From Affinirhizobium lemnae (GTDB lineage: Bacteria > Pseudomonadota > Alphaproteobacteria > Rhizobiales > Rhizobiaceae): a DNA stretch of 64,000 nucleotides. Both the position numbers and the translations under genes were made by a program. This document shows positions 28,625 through 37,093 of the stretch, piece after piece. The DNA lies in assembly GCF_022968395.1 (NCBI RefSeq), contig NZ_JALJQZ010000020.1:16957-80956 (forward strand). The letters are read 5' to 3'. A model generated the notes under the pieces. That model worked only from the letters and a program-made list of their open reading frames with translations. It was not told the origin of the DNA and searched no databases. Within the stretch, counting starts at the first letter, position 1. Each line of letters starts with the position of its first letter.

Positions 28625-29590
28625 CTACAGCTGCTCCAGATAAGGCAGTGCGGCAGGCGTAATGCTGTTGGCCACGGCTTCAATGCGCAGCATGACTCGT
28701 TGGCGGGACACTTGAAGGTGATGGACCAGCGCATCGCAAGCCATCGCGATATGACCCTGTTCCAGGTTCTGGATGATGGTCAGATGCTCGGGTAGAAACG
28801 GCTCGCTTGCAAACATGTCCGAAGTCTGACGGTAGAGAAAATGATGCGCGACCAGCAGGGCTTGAGGCAGACTTACGGCGCGCAAAAGCGCCTGATTGCC
28901 GCAGTGCGATAGGAGATCGACGTGGAGTTCCTGCTCCAGCCGGTCAAGCGTTTCGCTGGGAACCTGGGAGGCATCCAGCGCTTGCTCAAGATGCTGTCTC
29001 AATAGCGTGAAATGCTCTGACGGGAGTCGTTGAGCCGCCTTTTGCAAGGCAAGCGGCTCCAACACCCAGCGTAACTCGTAAAGCTCTTCAATGTGGTCGC
29101 GTGTCAGGGCCTGCGCGTACCAGCGGGCGCTTTGGTCCTTGCGAACAATGCCCCGCTCCTGTAGCCGCGCCACAACATCACGAGCTACGGTACGGCTTAC
29201 TCCATAGTGTTTTGCAAGAATAGCCTCGTTGATCCGCCAACTGGCAAGCGCCGTGCGGGAGACGATTTCCAACTCGACTTCCGGATAGATGAGTTCCCAG
29301 CTTGATCTGGGTTCGACTTCTGCGAGGGGCAGCTCTGCTAAAAGCTGAGAATTGCCCAATCGGTCACAGTCGCTAATCTCGTATCCTCGGCCTTCTGCCT
29401 TGCGCACAAGGCCGTCACGTTCCAGTTCCTGAAGTGCCTGCCGCGCCGGAGCCCGGCTTATGCTGAAGCGCTCGGCAATTTGGGTTTCGCTCAGCCGCAT
29501 CCCACGCTGATAGGCCCCGGAACGGATGTCGCGGACCAGCACGTCATACGCCTGTCGGTACAGCTTCGGGACGCGATTGTTTGTGTGCAT
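28625..29590 (-). CDS. GntR-family regulator with two winged-helix domains and an FCD domain
   Basis: Regulator of 321 residues, about 80 longer than a standard FadR-type protein. A first winged helix spans about residues 8-66 ([20 protein letters not shown], wing KAEGRGYEI). After a linker a second segment looks like another winged helix (about 92-150: [20 protein letters not shown] followed by [20 protein letters not shown]). An all-helical FCD-like domain follows (about 155-300). It is probably co-transcribed with the enolase-superfamily dehydratase downstream and divergent from the Ldh2-type dehydrogenase. A perfect 9-bp inverted repeat in the divergent gap (29648-29675) is its most likely operator. 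An AGGAAAT about 12 bases upstream is the nearest ribosome site. Confidence 0.85.
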   Translation of the reverse strand: MHTNNRVPKLYRQAYDVLVRDIRSGAYQRGMRLSETQIAERFSISRAPARQALQELERDGLVRKAEGRGYEISDCDRLGNSQLLAELPLAEVEPRSSWELIYPEVELEIVSRTALASWRINEAILAKHYGVSRTVARDVVARLQERGIVRKDQSARWYAQALTRDHIEELYELRWVLEPLALQKAAQRLPSEHFTLLRQHLEQALDASQVPSETLDRLEQELHVDLLSHCGNQALLRAVSLPQALLVAHHFLYRQTSDMFASEPFLPEHLTIIQNLEQGHIAMACDALVHHLQVSRQRVMLRIEAVANSITPAALPYLEQL

Positions 29591-29647
29591 GACGTGACAG
29601 CGATTTCCTATGGATCAGCGGATATGAGGGATTGCACATATATTTTG

Positions 29648-29675
29648 AAACGTCTAGTGTGTGCATTAGACGTTT
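29648..29675. promoter_or_regulatory. Candidate operator: 9-bp perfect inverted repeat
   Basis: AAACGTCTA (29648-29656) and TAGACGTTT (29667-29675) are exact reverse complements around a 10-base spacer. It lies between the divergent double-winged-helix gntR (start 29590) and the dehydrogenase gene (start 29695). The spacer contains TGTGTGCAT, which also occurs at 29582-29590 over the gntR start. Regulator assignment is by position. Confidence 0.55.
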
Positions 29676-29694
29676 TTATGGAAGAGATGATCTC

Positions 29695-30777
29695 TTGGAC
29701 CAGAACCTCGAACCGCGACTGACGCTGGCTGAAGTGGAGCGATTTACGTTCGACATCCTGTTGGCGGCGGGTGCCGATCAGCCGACTTCAAAGGCTGCAA
29801 CGCGTGCAATGATGCATGGAACGCGGTTTGGCGTGGATAGCCACGGCATACGGCTGCTTCCCCACTATGTTCAGGTTCTGAATGGGGGGCGGGTCAACAA
29901 GGCGCCGAAATTGAAGGTCGCAAACCAGTTTGGCGCCGTGGCTTCTCTGGACGCCGATCACGCCCATGGCGCATTGGCTGCTTACGAGGCAATGGACCTT
30001 GCAACAGAGCTTGCCGGTCAATTCGGCATCGGGGCCGTTGCCATTCGCAATACATCGCACTTCGGTCCGGCGGGTGCCTATTCGCTTCATGCGGCCGAGA
30101 AGGGCTTTCTCGGCATCACATTCTGCAACTCCGACAGCTTTGTTCGCTTGCACGATGGTGCAGAGCGATTCCATGGCACGAACCCCATCAGCGTTGCAGT
30201 TCCTGTGTCTGGAGATGCTCCCTGGCTGTTGGACATGGCAACGAGCGCCATTCCCTTCAATCGCGTTCTTCTTTACCGGAGCCTTGGGCTGGCCTTGCCG
30301 CCAGCGGTCGCCTCGGATGCCGATGGTGTTGATACGACGGATGCGAACGCAACTGAAATGCTGGCGCCGATCGGTGCGGCTTTCGGATTCAAGGGTGCCG
30401 CACTCGCGGGCGTCGCCGAAATCTTCAGCGCGGTTTTGACGGGGATGCGCCTTTCATTCGACATCGCCCCTATGGGCGGGCCGGATTTTGAAACGCCAAG
30501 GGAAATGGGTGCCTTCGTGCTGGCACTGAAGCCGGAAGCCTTCGTGGATCGGGCGACGTTCGACGCAGGCATGCAAAGATATCTGGAACAGTTGCGTGGA
30601 TCGCGCCCGCGGGACGGTGCAGATGTCATGGCGCCGGGTGATCGCGAATGGCGTGTCGCGCGCGAGCGCGAAGCCGCAGGCGTTCAATTTGATCCTGCCA
30701 CGTCTCAGGCATTCAGTGCTCTTGCTGAGCAATATGGTGTCAGATTGCCGGATCCGATCGATGCTCCTGCTTCTTAG
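29695..30777 (+). CDS. Ldh2-type malate/L-lactate dehydrogenase family oxidoreductase
   Basis: NAD(P)-dependent dehydrogenase of the malate/L-lactate/ureidoglycolate (Ldh2) family, predicted to act on a 2-hydroxy or 2-keto acid. Family motifs: FGVDSHGIRLLPHYVQ near the N-terminus and the catalytic-histidine segment NTSHFGPAGAYSLHAAEKG; also DMATSAIPFNRV. There is no ATG in a suitable place; a TTG at 29695 downstream of GAAGAGA gives 360 residues with the family-normal N-terminus, whereas a TTG at 29632 would run through the inverted repeat. The start is therefore uncertain. It is divergent from the double-winged-helix GntR and is followed by the FadR-TRAP operon, so it may process the same class of acid. 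Confidence 0.8.
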   Translation: MDQNLEPRLTLAEVERFTFDILLAAGADQPTSKAATRAMMHGTRFGVDSHGIRLLPHYVQVLNGGRVNKAPKLKVANQFGAVASLDADHAHGALAAYEAMDLATELAGQFGIGAVAIRNTSHFGPAGAYSLHAAEKGFLGITFCNSDSFVRLHDGAERFHGTNPISVAVPVSGDAPWLLDMATSAIPFNRVLLYRSLGLALPPAVASDADGVDTTDANATEMLAPIGAAFGFKGAALAGVAEIFSAVLTGMRLSFDIAPMGGPDFETPREMGAFVLALKPEAFVDRATFDAGMQRYLEQLRGSRPRDGADVMAPGDREWRVAREREAAGVQFDPATSQAFSALAEQYGVRLPDPIDAPAS

Positions 30778-30797
30778 CATGTCCTTAACTTTCCCGC

Positions 30798-30849
30798 TTG
30801 ACACCTGCAGGAATTAACCCATAGTAGCAATTGGTCAGACAATCTGACC
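30798..30849 (+). promoter_or_regulatory. Promoter and GntR operator in front of the FadR-TRAP operon
   Basis: TTGACA (30798-30803) and CATAGT (30820-30825) are 16 bases apart, a good sigma-70-like promoter. Seven bases downstream lies a perfect palindrome, GGTCAGACAATCTGACC (30833-30849; 7-bp arms, 3-base centre), which would cover the transcription start. The layout fits autorepression by the FadR-type protein encoded at 30887. Confidence 0.65.
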
Positions 30850-30886
30850 GATGGCGCATCGGGAGAGGATGCGCGGGGAGGGTTCA

Positions 30887-31600
30887 ATGTTCGTGGCTTT
30901 GGAGCCGCGCCGCCTTTATCGGCAGGTCGCGGAACAGATACGCGCGCTGATAGAGGCCGGCGAATTGAAGCCCGGTACGCGTCTGCCGCCGGAGCGTGAA
31001 CTTGCCGAGCGTTTCGCCGTGTCTCGACCAACGGTTCGTGAAGCGCTGATTGTCCTGGAAGTCGAAGGCCATATCCAGATCCGCATGGGGTCGGGGGTCT
31101 ATATCAGCCAGAAACCTCAGGGGTCTGATGAGCTTCGTCAGTTGGAAGACACAGAAGGTCCGCTGGAAATTCTGCAGGCGCGATGCCTTATCGAAAGCGC
31201 GATTGCTGAAGAGGCCGCACGGCGCGTGACGCGAGCTGGTCTCCAACGGATCGATGCCACGCTCGAGCGGATGGCACGCTCGCTCGATGAGCCGGAGGTG
31301 GCGCTGGGCTGCGATCGCGATTTTCATACCGCCATTGCGGATATGATTGGAAATTCGGCCCTCAAGCATTTTACGGGCCTGATCTACGATTCCCGCATGT
31401 CGCCTTACTTCACCAAACTCGCCAGCTATTTCGAGGGCCCGCATACCTGGAAGCTGGCTCTGGAGGAGCATCATATCATTCGCGATGCGCTGGCGACGGG
31501 TGATCCTGCCGCCGCGCGCGAGGCAATGCGCAGCCATCTGACGTTGGCGCAAAAGAGATTCTCGGAAAGCTTCGGGGAGGAGCAACCGAGAGAGAAATGA
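30887..31600 (+). CDS. FadR-subfamily GntR regulator of the TRAP operon
   Basis: DNA-binding regulator of 237 residues. Winged helix at about residues 10-75 (YRQVAEQIRALIEAGELKPG, PERELAERFAVSRPTVREAL, wing RMGSGVYI), followed by an FCD domain with metal-type residues in DRDFHTAIADMIGN and EEHHIIRDAL, and SHLTLAQKRF near the end. The sequence resembles ExuR/UxuR-type hexuronate regulators of the family, in keeping with the UxuA/UxuB-like genes downstream. The ATG at 30887 follows GGGGAGGG. It is the first gene before the TRAP transporter (55-base gap), and a perfect palindrome over its own promoter suggests autoregulation with a hexuronate or aldonate as inducer. Confidence 0.88.
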   Translation: MFVALEPRRLYRQVAEQIRALIEAGELKPGTRLPPERELAERFAVSRPTVREALIVLEVEGHIQIRMGSGVYISQKPQGSDELRQLEDTEGPLEILQARCLIESAIAEEAARRVTRAGLQRIDATLERMARSLDEPEVALGCDRDFHTAIADMIGNSALKHFTGLIYDSRMSPYFTKLASYFEGPHTWKLALEEHHIIRDALATGDPAAAREAMRSHLTLAQKRFSESFGEEQPREK

Positions 31601-31655
31601 TTGAGCCGCTCCGGTTCGGTCGTTCGATAAGTCTGGTTTCACTTGGGAGGAAAGA

Positions 31656-32630
31656 ATGAAACTGAGATTCAAGACATTGCTGGGAGCTGCCGCCGTCATC
31701 GTGGCATCCACGCTTTCAGCGCACGCCGAGACTGCGCTCAAATGGGCGCACGTGTATGAAACGTCCGAGCCGTTCCACACGGAATCCGTCTGGGCGGCGC
31801 AGGAAATCGCCAAGCGGACGAATGGACGTTACAAGATCGATGTCTTCCCGGCATCGCAGCTTGGCAAGGAAGCTGATATCAATCAGGGCCTCAAGCTCGG
31901 TACGGTCGATATCATCATCTCGGGCTCCAGCTTTGCTGCGCGCGATTTCAAGCCGATCGGTGTGACCTACTACCCTTACATCTTCCGTGACCCGAGCCAT
32001 CTCATCGCCTACACCAAGAGTGACGTTTTCAAGCGTCTGGCCAAGGGCTACGAGGATAAGACCGGCAACCATATCGCAGCCGTCACCTATTACGGTACGC
32101 GCCACACGACATCCAACAAGCCGATCTCCAAATGCGCCGATCTGCAGGGCGTGAAGATGCGCGTTCCGGATGTGCCAGCCTACCTTGCAATGCCGCGTGC
32201 ATGCGGTGCGAACACGACGCCGATTGCCTTCGCTGAAGTTTACCTTGCCCTGCAAAACGGCACTGTCGATGCGCAGGAAAATCCGCTGACGACGATTGAG
32301 GCGAAGAAGTTCTACGAAGTTCAAAAGAACATCGTCCTGAGCGGCCATATTGTGGACCACCTGAATACGCTCTTCTCGAAAAAGCTTTGGACCAGCCTGT
32401 CTGACGAGGACAAGAAGATTTTCTCGGAAGTGGCTCAACAGGCAGCTGAGCGTGGCACCAAGAAGATCGAGGCCCGCGAGAAGGAACTCGTCGACGAGTT
32501 CAAGAAAAAGGGCATCACGGTCACGGAAATCGATAAGGCTGATTTTGAGAAGAACGTCATCGAGAAGGTCAAGCTCGAGGACTTCGGTTACGAAAAAGCT
32601 GACTGGGACGCCATCCGCGCGATCAAGTAA
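31656..32630 (+). CDS. TRAP transporter substrate-binding protein (DctP family)
   Basis: Periplasmic binding protein (324 residues) that delivers a carboxylate-containing solute to the TRAP membrane components. A Sec signal peptide is clear (MKLRFKTLLGAAAVIVASTL, cleavage after AHA near residue 24). The conserved DctP region contains the carboxylate-binding arginine, Arg169 in KMRVPDVP, and the helix DAQENPLTTIEAKKFYEVQK. GGGAGGAAAG precedes the start. Encoded between a FadR-type regulator and idonate/mannonate enzymes, so the ligand is probably a hexuronate or hexonate; sequence alone cannot name it. A very stable hairpin follows its stop codon. Confidence 0.9.
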   Translation: MKLRFKTLLGAAAVIVASTLSAHAETALKWAHVYETSEPFHTESVWAAQEIAKRTNGRYKIDVFPASQLGKEADINQGLKLGTVDIIISGSSFAARDFKPIGVTYYPYIFRDPSHLIAYTKSDVFKRLAKGYEDKTGNHIAAVTYYGTRHTTSNKPISKCADLQGVKMRVPDVPAYLAMPRACGANTTPIAFAEVYLALQNGTVDAQENPLTTIEAKKFYEVQKNIVLSGHIVDHLNTLFSKKLWTSLSDEDKKIFSEVAQQAAERGTKKIEAREKELVDEFKKKGITVTEIDKADFEKNVIEKVKLEDFGYEKADWDAIRAIK

Positions 32631-32637
32631 CGCCCTC

Positions 32638-32660
32638 GGCGCGGCGGCTGACGCCGCGCC
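32638..32660 (+). promoter_or_regulatory. GC-rich intercistronic stem-loop dctP-dctQ
   Basis: GGCGCGGCG (32638-32646) pairs perfectly with CGCCGCGCC (32652-32660) around a 5-base loop, seven bases after the dctP-type stop. No T-run follows. A second small hairpin, TCAGGC/GCCTGA, lies at 32721-32736. Likely to stabilise the binding-protein mRNA or limit expression of the membrane subunits. Confidence 0.62.
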
Positions 32661-32771
32661 CCCTTCTGCAATCCGCTTCGATCCGTGTCCTGTCGCCAAT
32701 CGACAGGCCTCTTCAAAAAATCAGGCGACTGCCTGACCGGCGAAGCTATGTTCTTGAACAGGAAATTGCTG

Positions 32772-33350
32772 ATGTCTGCGGCACAGGATATCCATACACC
32801 GGTCACACCGGAGGAATTGGCGCATACCTTCGACGAAGCGCCGGCCCATGTCGACCTCAAGGTCTATGCCTTCGAGGACTGGCTCACTCTTGGCCTCTTC
32901 TGGGTGATGACGGCTTGCGTGTTTCTGCAGTTCTTCACGCGCTACGTGCTGAATGACAGTTACGCCTGGACGGAAGAAATCGCCGTCAACTGCCTGATCG
33001 GCGTCGTGTTCATGGGCTCGGTCATGTGCGTGCGAATGTCACGGCATATCCAGGTCGACGTTCTGTACCATTACCTCCCGGCCCGCGTGACGCGCATCAT
33101 GGCGACGGCGGTGGATATCATCCGCATCGGCTTCTTCGCCTACGGCTCGTGGCTCATGTGGCGCTACATGGAGATCGTCGCCGATGAAGAAATGGTGACT
33201 GTCCAACTGCCCCGGAACATTGTTTTTTATACGGTTCTCGCCGCCTTCGTCCTGATGCTGGGCCGTTCCATCCAGGTTTTCATTGCCAATATGCGCCGCG
33301 GCTATTCCGTTCTCGAGCGCCCTGAAGCCTTCCAGAACGCAGAGGATTGA
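32772..33350 (+). CDS. TRAP transporter small membrane subunit (DctQ family)
   Basis: Small integral membrane protein (192 residues) linking the binding protein to the large TRAP permease. Four hydrophobic segments are visible, with the DctQ-typical loop RYVLNDSYAWTEEIAVNCLIGVVFMG... in the first half and SRHIQVDVLYHYLP after the second. The frame is open from 32685, but the ATG at 32772 has AGGAAA six bases upstream and leaves a normal-length soluble N-terminus (about 40 residues before the first membrane segment). The gene runs almost directly into the large permease gene. Confidence 0.88.
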   Translation: MSAAQDIHTPVTPEELAHTFDEAPAHVDLKVYAFEDWLTLGLFWVMTACVFLQFFTRYVLNDSYAWTEEIAVNCLIGVVFMGSVMCVRMSRHIQVDVLYHYLPARVTRIMATAVDIIRIGFFAYGSWLMWRYMEIVADEEMVTVQLPRNIVFYTVLAAFVLMLGRSIQVFIANMRRGYSVLERPEAFQNAED

Positions 33351-33355
33351 TTGAT

Positions 33356-34762
33356 ATGCTTCTCCTGATTGGATCCTTTCTGGCGTTGATGGTGCTGGGG
33401 CTGCCGGTTGCAGTGTCCATGGCCGTCTCGTCGGTTCTGTACATCGTGTTCTATGATGTCGCGCCGGATATCATTGCCGCTCAGCGTCTGATCGCGGGCG
33501 TTGAAAGCTTTCCTCTGCTGGCCGTTCCTTTCTTCATTCTGGCTGGTAATCTCATGAACATTGCCGGTGTCACAGGCCGCATCTACTCATTCGCGGTCGC
33601 GCTTGTTGGCTGGATGAAGGGCGGATTGGCGCAGGTCAACATCATCGGCTCTGTCGTTTTCTCCGGCATGTCGGGCACGGCGCTCGCCGATGCAGCGGGT
33701 ATCGGCACCATCGAAATCAAGGCGATGAAGGACCACGGCTATCCGGTGGAAGCAGCCGTCGGCGTTACCGCGGCATCCGCAACGCTTGGGCCCATCTTCC
33801 CGCCTTCGCTGCCCTTTGTCATCTACGGCATGATGGCCAATGTCTCTATCGGCGCTCTGTTCATGGCGGGCATCATCCCCGGCGTGGTCATGACCGTGCT
33901 GATGATGATCACCGTCGCTATCTTCGCTTACGTCAAGCGGTGGGGTTCCGATACGCCTTTCAGCATAAGAAACTTGCTGGGCGCATCTCTTGAAGTTCTC
34001 GTCGTGATGGCTGTGCCGACCGGCATCTGGATCCTGACGATGCTTGGCCTTTCGTTGAACTGGGCCATCTTCGTTGCCTTGATCGTGCTTTTGCTATGCG
34101 ACTGGTATTTTGACTTCTCTGCTGTCATGGCGCTGATGACACCCGTCATTCTGATTGGCGGCATGACGATGGGCTGGTTCACGCCCACAGAAGCAGCTGT
34201 CGCGGCAGTACTCTGGTCGCTTTTCCTGGGCATGGTCCGCTATCGCACCATGACGTTCAAGTCGGTTGCCAAGGCCACACTGGATACGGTGGAAACCACG
34301 GCTTCGGTTCTGTTCATCGTTGCAGCCGCCTCAGTGTTTGCATGGTTGCTGACTGTGAGCCAGACCGCCCAGCTTCTCTCGGATGCAATCCTGTCGATCA
34401 CGAGCAACAAGTGGGTCTTCCTCATTCTCGTGAACCTGCTGATGCTCTTCGTCGGTTGTTTCCTGGATACCATCGCGGCCATCACCATTCTCGTTCCGAT
34501 TCTACTGCCGCTCGTGAAGCAGTTCGGTATCGATCCGGTCCATTTTGGTCTGATCATGACATTGAACCTGATGATCGGTCTTCTTCATCCGCCGTTGGGA
34601 ATGGTCCTGTTCGTACTTTCGCGTGTCGCAAAGCTTTCCGTGGAGCGTACTACTATGGCGATCGTTCCATGGCTGGTGCCGTTGCTCATCGCGCTCCTGC
34701 TGATCACCTTCATCCCAGGCATTACACTTTGGCTGCCGAAGGAAATGGGCCTCATTCGCTAA
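33356..34762 (+). CDS. TRAP transporter large permease (DctM family)
   Basis: Integral membrane permease (468 residues) that carries out sodium-driven solute uptake with the small subunit. Typical DctM features: PLLAVPFFILAGNLMNIAGV near the start, SVVFSGMSGTALADAAGIG, PPSLPFVIYG and, near the C-terminus, GCFLDTIAAITILVPILLP and GLLHPPLGMVLFV. About 11-13 membrane segments. It is roughly 40 residues longer than the common 425-430, with the extra hydrophobic length in the middle (about residues 205-265, around LLGASLEVLVVMAVPTGIWI). The start at 33356 follows GAGGATTGATTG; the gene begins five bases after the small subunit stop. A perfect hairpin follows the stop. Confidence 0.9.
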   Translation: MLLLIGSFLALMVLGLPVAVSMAVSSVLYIVFYDVAPDIIAAQRLIAGVESFPLLAVPFFILAGNLMNIAGVTGRIYSFAVALVGWMKGGLAQVNIIGSVVFSGMSGTALADAAGIGTIEIKAMKDHGYPVEAAVGVTAASATLGPIFPPSLPFVIYGMMANVSIGALFMAGIIPGVVMTVLMMITVAIFAYVKRWGSDTPFSIRNLLGASLEVLVVMAVPTGIWILTMLGLSLNWAIFVALIVLLLCDWYFDFSAVMALMTPVILIGGMTMGWFTPTEAAVAAVLWSLFLGMVRYRTMTFKSVAKATLDTVETTASVLFIVAAASVFAWLLTVSQTAQLLSDAILSITSNKWVFLILVNLLMLFVGCFLDTIAAITILVPILLPLVKQFGIDPVHFGLIMTLNLMIGLLHPPLGMVLFVLSRVAKLSVERTTMAIVPWLVPLLIALLLITFIPGITLWLPKEMGLIR

Positions 34763-34768
34763 TCGAAA

Positions 34769-34794
34769 GGCTCCCGCGTCTCGTCGCGGGAGCC
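34769..34794 (+). terminator. Perfect 10-bp hairpin after the TRAP permease gene
   Basis: GGCTCCCGCG (34769-34778) pairs with CGCGGGAGCC (34785-34794) around TCTCGT. It starts six bases after the stop and ends 29 bases before the next gene. No T-run, so it may be a weak terminator or an RNA-stability element separating transport from enzyme genes. Confidence 0.55.
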
Positions 34795-34823
34795 CCAATC
34801 TCAACCATCGAGGCTAGAAACAC

Positions 34824-35873
34824 ATGAAGACGCGCGTTGCTCGTCTCCACGCGACACGCGATCTGCGCGTGGAGGAAATTGGCACCCACATGCCGGGCGA
34901 GGGCGAAGTTCTGCTTGCCATGGCGGCGGGTGGTATTTGCGGATCGGATCTGCACTACTATCAGGATGGGGGCTTTGGACCCGTGCGGGTGCGTGAACCC
35001 ATCATCGCCGGTCACGAAGCTTCCGGCATCGTAAAGGCGCTAGGGTCCGGCGTCAGCAATCTTGCCGTCGGGCAACTGGTGGCGGTCAACCCTTCGCAGC
35101 CCTGCGGCCATTGCGAATATTGCGCCATCAACCAGCCAATTCATTGCCTGAATATGCGGTTCATGGGCTCTGCCATGCGCCTGCCACACGAAAACGGAAT
35201 GTTCCGCGATCAACTGGTCGTACCCGCCAGACAATGCCATGCGGTTGGCGGCAATGTCACGCCCGGCGAGGCCGCCTGTGCCGAACCCTTGGCTGTCTGC
35301 CTTCATGCGGTTTCGCAAGCAGGTGATCTGGCAGGCAAGACGGTGCTTGTCACCGGCGCTGGCCCGATCGGTCTGCTGGTTGTCGCGGCGGCCCGCCACG
35401 CTGGTGCTGGCACAATTGTTGTGACGGACCTGACCCATGCGGCCCTTGCCCGTGCTCCGGTCATGGGAGCGGATGTCGCGATTAATGTGGCGCGCGATGG
35501 GGAGGCGCTAGCTCCCTATCAAGAAAACAAGGGCAAATTCGATGTAGTGTTTGACTGTTCTGCTGCAGGTCCTGCCCTCAGATCCGCCTTCGCAGCAATC
35601 AAACCGCGAGGAACGATCGTTCAGGTTGGCGTGACGGGTGACATCACCATTCCGCTGAATGCCCTGGTGGGCAAGGAAATTGTCTGGCGTGGATCGCAAC
35701 GCTTTCACGCGGAGTTTGCTCAGGCCGTTGATCTGATTTCAAGCCGGGCCATCGATGTCAGGCCGATCATCTCCCACGAGTTTCCTCTCGAGCAGGCTAT
35801 CGACGCCTTCGAGCAGGCCGGTGACAGAACTGTCGCGTGCAAGGTTCAGTTGACCTTCAGTCAGACAGACTAG
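34824..35873 (+). CDS. idnD: L-idonate 5-dehydrogenase-like zinc alcohol dehydrogenase
   Basis: Zinc-dependent medium-chain dehydrogenase (349 residues), closest in pattern to L-idonate 5-dehydrogenase, which interconverts L-idonate and 5-keto-D-gluconate. Catalytic zinc ligands appear in GGICGSDLHYY and AGHEASG, the four structural-zinc cysteines in CGHCEYCAINQPIHC, and the NAD motif in VTGAGPIGLLVVAAARHAG. The SDLHYYQDGGFGPVRVREP stretch is characteristic of the idonate/polyol branch. Located between the TRAP genes and mannonate dehydratase, in the same orientation, so the operon probably handles hexonates as well as hexuronates. The exact polyol or aldonate is not certain. Confidence 0.8.
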   Translation: MKTRVARLHATRDLRVEEIGTHMPGEGEVLLAMAAGGICGSDLHYYQDGGFGPVRVREPIIAGHEASGIVKALGSGVSNLAVGQLVAVNPSQPCGHCEYCAINQPIHCLNMRFMGSAMRLPHENGMFRDQLVVPARQCHAVGGNVTPGEAACAEPLAVCLHAVSQAGDLAGKTVLVTGAGPIGLLVVAAARHAGAGTIVVTDLTHAALARAPVMGADVAINVARDGEALAPYQENKGKFDVVFDCSAAGPALRSAFAAIKPRGTIVQVGVTGDITIPLNALVGKEIVWRGSQRFHAEFAQAVDLISSRAIDVRPIISHEFPLEQAIDAFEQAGDRTVACKVQLTFSQTD

Positions 35874-35891
35874 AATCTTAAGGAAAAGACG

Positions 35892-37091
35892 ATGAGACAT
35901 ACGTGGCGGTGGTTCGGCCCGATCGACAAAGTGAGCGTGCAGGATGCGGCACAGGCGGGCGCGGAGGGTATTGTCAGTGCTCTGCACCATATCGGGACGG
36001 GCGAAGTCTGGCCTGTGGACGAGATTGCAAAGCGACACCAGGAGATCAAGGCGGGTGGTCTTTACTGGGATGTCGTTGAAAGCGTTCCGGTTTCGGAAGA
36101 CATCAAGACCCAGACGGGCGACTGGAAGCGACACATTGCCAACTGGCAGGAAACGCTTCGCCGTCTTTCCGCGTCCGGCATCCGCACGGTGTGCTACAAC
36201 TTCATGCCAGTGCTGGACTGGACGCGCACGGATTTGCGCTGGGAAACACGGCACGGCGCCAAGGCAATGCGCTTCGACCTGACGGATTTTGCCGCCTTCG
36301 ATGTCCACATCCTGAAACGACCGGATGCCGCGCTCGATTATCCGGAATGGTTGAGGGAGGAGGCTCATCGTCGCTTCTCTGAGATGGCGGATAGCAAGAT
36401 CGCAGCGCTTGGCAAGAACATCGGCGCTGGCCTTCCCGGCTCGGCGGATGGCTATACGCTGGATCAATTGCTGGAGAAGCTACGCACCTATCAGGGTGTT
36501 AACCGAGAGCGGTTGCAGCAGAACCTCATCGATTTCCTGAGTGAAGTCACGCCCGTTGCGGAAGAGGTTGGCATCAATATCTGCGCGCACGGTGATGACC
36601 CGCCGTGGCCGCTCTTGGGTCTTCCGCGCATTCTGTCCACTGAGGCAGACTATGCGCACATGCTTGGCCAGGTAGATGTGCGAGCCAATGGCGTGACCCT
36701 TTGCACCGGTTCGTTGGGGGCAAGGGCGGATAATGATCTGCCCTTTATAGCTACGCGTTTCGCCGATCGCATTCATTTCGTGCATCTGCGCAATGTAACG
36801 CGTGATACGGATACAGTGCCCTGTTCTTTCTTCGAGGACGAGCATCTGGAGGGTGGCACAGACATGGTTGCAGTCATCGCAGCGCTTGTCTCGGAAGAGG
36901 CGAGGCGCCTGGAGGAAGGGCGCGCGGACCACCAGATCCCCATGCGGCCGGATCACGGCCAGGAAATTCTGGACGACCTGACACGCGGCGCGCAACCGGG
37001 CTATCCGGCCATCGGGCGTCTCAAGGGTCTGGCAGAATTGCGTGGCATCGAAAGAACGTTGAAACACCAGCGCTATGGGCTGGGAGCATAA
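35892..37091 (+). CDS. uxuA: Mannonate dehydratase
   Basis: Dehydrates D-mannonate to 2-keto-3-deoxy-D-gluconate (399 residues, family normal). The TIM-barrel family sequence is clear throughout: MRHTWRWFGPIDKVSVQDAA at the start, IRTVCYNFMPVLDWTRTDL, NICAHGDDPPWPLLGLPRIL and, near the end, PMRPDHGQEILDD. Metal-ligand His/Cys/Asp positions of UxuA (in the HGDDPP, TLCTGSLG and RPDHG segments) are present. The gene lies 18 bases after the dehydrogenase and two bases before the mannonate oxidoreductase-like gene. Confidence 0.95.
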   Translation: MRHTWRWFGPIDKVSVQDAAQAGAEGIVSALHHIGTGEVWPVDEIAKRHQEIKAGGLYWDVVESVPVSEDIKTQTGDWKRHIANWQETLRRLSASGIRTVCYNFMPVLDWTRTDLRWETRHGAKAMRFDLTDFAAFDVHILKRPDAALDYPEWLREEAHRRFSEMADSKIAALGKNIGAGLPGSADGYTLDQLLEKLRTYQGVNRERLQQNLIDFLSEVTPVAEEVGINICAHGDDPPWPLLGLPRILSTEADYAHMLGQVDVRANGVTLCTGSLGARADNDLPFIATRFADRIHFVHLRNVTRDTDTVPCSFFEDEHLEGGTDMVAVIAALVSEEARRLEEGRADHQIPMRPDHGQEILDDLTRGAQPGYPAIGRLKGLAELRGIERTLKHQRYGLGA

Positions 37092-37093
37092 AG

